NCBI GenBank assembly: GCA_030431355.1 | Contig: JAUIJG010000017.1 | Location: 1 to 23,848, forward strand | Reading direction: 5' to 3' | From: a bacterium | Lineage (GTDB): Bacteria > Cyanobacteriota > Vampirovibrionia > Obscuribacterales > Obscuribacteraceae | Length of the DNA: 23,848 nt | In this document: piece after piece, positions 22,869 to 23,848 of the stretch | Numbering within the stretch: position 1 is the first letter of the stretch | Layout of the letters: each line of letters starts with the position of its first letter | Made by a program: the position numbers and the translations under genes | The notes under the pieces: generated by a model | Database searches by the model: none | What the model saw: only the letters and a program-made list of their open reading frames with translations | What the model was told of the DNA's origin: nothing

Positions 22869-23848
22869 GTGTTGGATAATAGCGAATCACTGATTGGTCA
22901 GAAGATAGGCAAGTACAGGGTCGTGGAAGTGCTTGGCTACGGAGCCATGGGCGTGGTTTTGAAAGCGGAGAGAGAGCCGCATGAGGCTGGCGAACCTGTC
23001 GAGAAGGACCTTGGCTCTCGTTTTGTGGCTATTAAGGTTCTCTCTGCTCAGTTGTCCCGGGACGGAGTCAGCAAAGAGAGAATGCTAAGGGAAGCTGAGA
23101 TGCTTCGTCGATTGCACCATCCAAATATAGTGGAGACCAGGGAATTCGGACTGCTCAAGGACGGAAGAGCATATCTTGTCATGGAGTTTGTCCAGGGAGA
23201 GACCTTAGATAGTTATTTGGATAGGACCAAGATAGCTCCGGTGAACCTGGTGGTAAATATCGGATTGCAGCTGGCCAATGCCATGCAAGTAGCCCATGAG
23301 CGCGGAGTGATCCATAGGGACTTGAAGCCACCAAACGTAATGTTGGCTAAAGTAAATGGGCAGCTCTTTATAAAGGTTTTGGACTTCGGCGTCGCTCGTT
23401 TAATGGATGAGGAGCGGCGATTGACTCGAACCGGGGAAGTTGTTGGCAGTCCTATTTATATGAGTCCTGAGCAAGGAATGGGCACGAAAATCGACACAAG
23501 AACCGATATTTACTCCCTTGGAATAGTCATGTACGAAGCATTGACCGGCGAAGTTCCATTTCTAGGAAAGAACTACGTCGAGACCATGACAAAACAGATG
23601 ACCGAAGCGCCAGCACCATTTTCTGAAATAGCTCCCGGAGTAAAAATACCTGCATCCCTGGAAATGATCGTCTTTGGCAAATTTGATCAAATTTCAGCCA
23701 GACATGGCGAAGCGCTTCACTTGCGCCATCTGCGCCGCCTTGATAAATCACTCGAACTCACGCTCATCGTACCGCCGCATCATGCCACGCTGGACGATGT
23801 GCCGGACAATGTGAATGTCATCGTCACAGGTGGCTTGCGCGGGCGTGC
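22869..23848 (+). CDS. Hanks-type Ser/Thr protein kinase, 3' end outside window
   Basis: The frame begins at GTG 22869 (or TTG 22872; AAGAGC lies about 13 bases upstream) and is open to the window edge. The kinase core is complete in its motifs: glycine loop GYGAMGVV (23-30), catalytic Lys56 in VAIKVL, HRDLKPPN with Asp151, DFGVA with Asp172, and SPIYMSPEQ. It phosphorylates Ser/Thr on protein targets, probably at the cell membrane or in the cytosol. A 19-residue insert lies between the glycine loop and Lys56. After ...PASLEMIV, at about 23672, the expected 'lKalekdp..R' C-lobe end is missing and the sequence changes character. Either the kinase has an odd C-terminus or the sequence is chimeric there. 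Confidence 0.9.
   Translation, partial: MLDNSESLIGQKIGKYRVVEVLGYGAMGVVLKAEREPHEAGEPVEKDLGSRFVAIKVLSAQLSRDGVSKERMLREAEMLRRLHHPNIVETREFGLLKDGRAYLVMEFVQGETLDSYLDRTKIAPVNLVVNIGLQLANAMQVAHERGVIHRDLKPPNVMLAKVNGQLFIKVLDFGVARLMDEERRLTRTGEVVGSPIYMSPEQGMGTKIDTRTDIYSLGIVMYEALTGEVPFLGKNYVETMTKQMTEAPAPFSEIAPGVKIPASLEMIVFGKFDQISARHGEALHLRHLRRLDKSLELTLIVPPHHATLDDVPDNVNVIVTGGLRGR
23679..23694. repeat. Perfect 16-base palindrome inside the kinase gene
   Basis: AAATTTGATCAAATTT is its own reverse complement. It falls exactly where the kinase homology ends and the base composition changes to GC-rich. Confidence 0.7.

Noticed and set aside
1..23848. CRISPR arrays, insertion sequences, prophage or integrase genes
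   Set aside because: No regularly spaced repeats, transposase or integrase motifs were found anywhere in the window.

Overview
The window reads as a bacterial chromosome of roughly 45-50% GC. The gene content suggests a relative of Cyanobacteria, most likely a non-photosynthetic one of the Obscuribacterales / Melainabacteria type. This placement is an inference. It rests on a Cph1-like histidine kinase paired with an Rcp1-like single-domain response regulator, a Hanks-type Ser/Thr kinase, several secreted proteins ending in TonB/TolA-like C-terminal domains, and a phosphodiester glycosidase. No rRNA or other marker gene confirms it. No CRISPR array, insertion sequence, integrase or phage gene was seen. 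Layout, left to right: a small membrane-anchored coiled-coil protein (-), a CAT-anticodon tRNA (+) and a secreted TonB-C-like protein (-). Then come tilS (+), a 392-base gap holding a terminator and promoter, ftsH (+), and a secreted NTF2-like protein apparently coupled to the end of ftsH. Next are a PAS protein (-), an aldehyde dehydrogenase (+) with a strong terminator, and an acidic cytoplasmic protein (-) carrying four tandem repeats that resemble J-domain helices without the HPD motif. After a 563-base gap with possible gene relics come a two-domain TonB-C-like protein (+), a minus-strand pair of an atypical SDR followed by a DUF1963-like zinc-ribbon protein, and a small secreted protein (+). 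From 17.4 kb down to 13.5 kb on the minus strand lies a probable operon: membrane histidine kinase, Rcp1-like receiver, LRV-repeat protein, a secreted protein starting 2 nt after the LRV stop, and a secreted DUF3298-like protein. An OmpR/PhoB-type regulator sits upstream on the same strand. The right end holds a GH144/glucoamylase-like protein (-) without a visible signal peptide, a secreted protein and a phosphodiester glycosidase (+), an isochorismatase-like hydrolase (-), and a Ser/Thr kinase (+) that runs off the window. How the parts fit: tilS and ftsH are housekeeping genes (tRNA-Ile decoding and membrane proteolysis). The secreted TonB-C-like proteins, the NTF2-like protein, DUF3298 protein, phosphodiester glycosidase and GH144-like enzyme point to envelope and glycan work. 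The kinase, receiver, OmpR, PAS and Ser/Thr kinase genes make this a signalling-rich stretch. The best candidates for undescribed biology are the kinase/receiver/LRV/secreted-protein operon, the J-like tandem repeat protein and the zinc-ribbon DUF1963-like protein. The last ~175 bases look unlike the kinase they continue and should be checked for a chimeric join.
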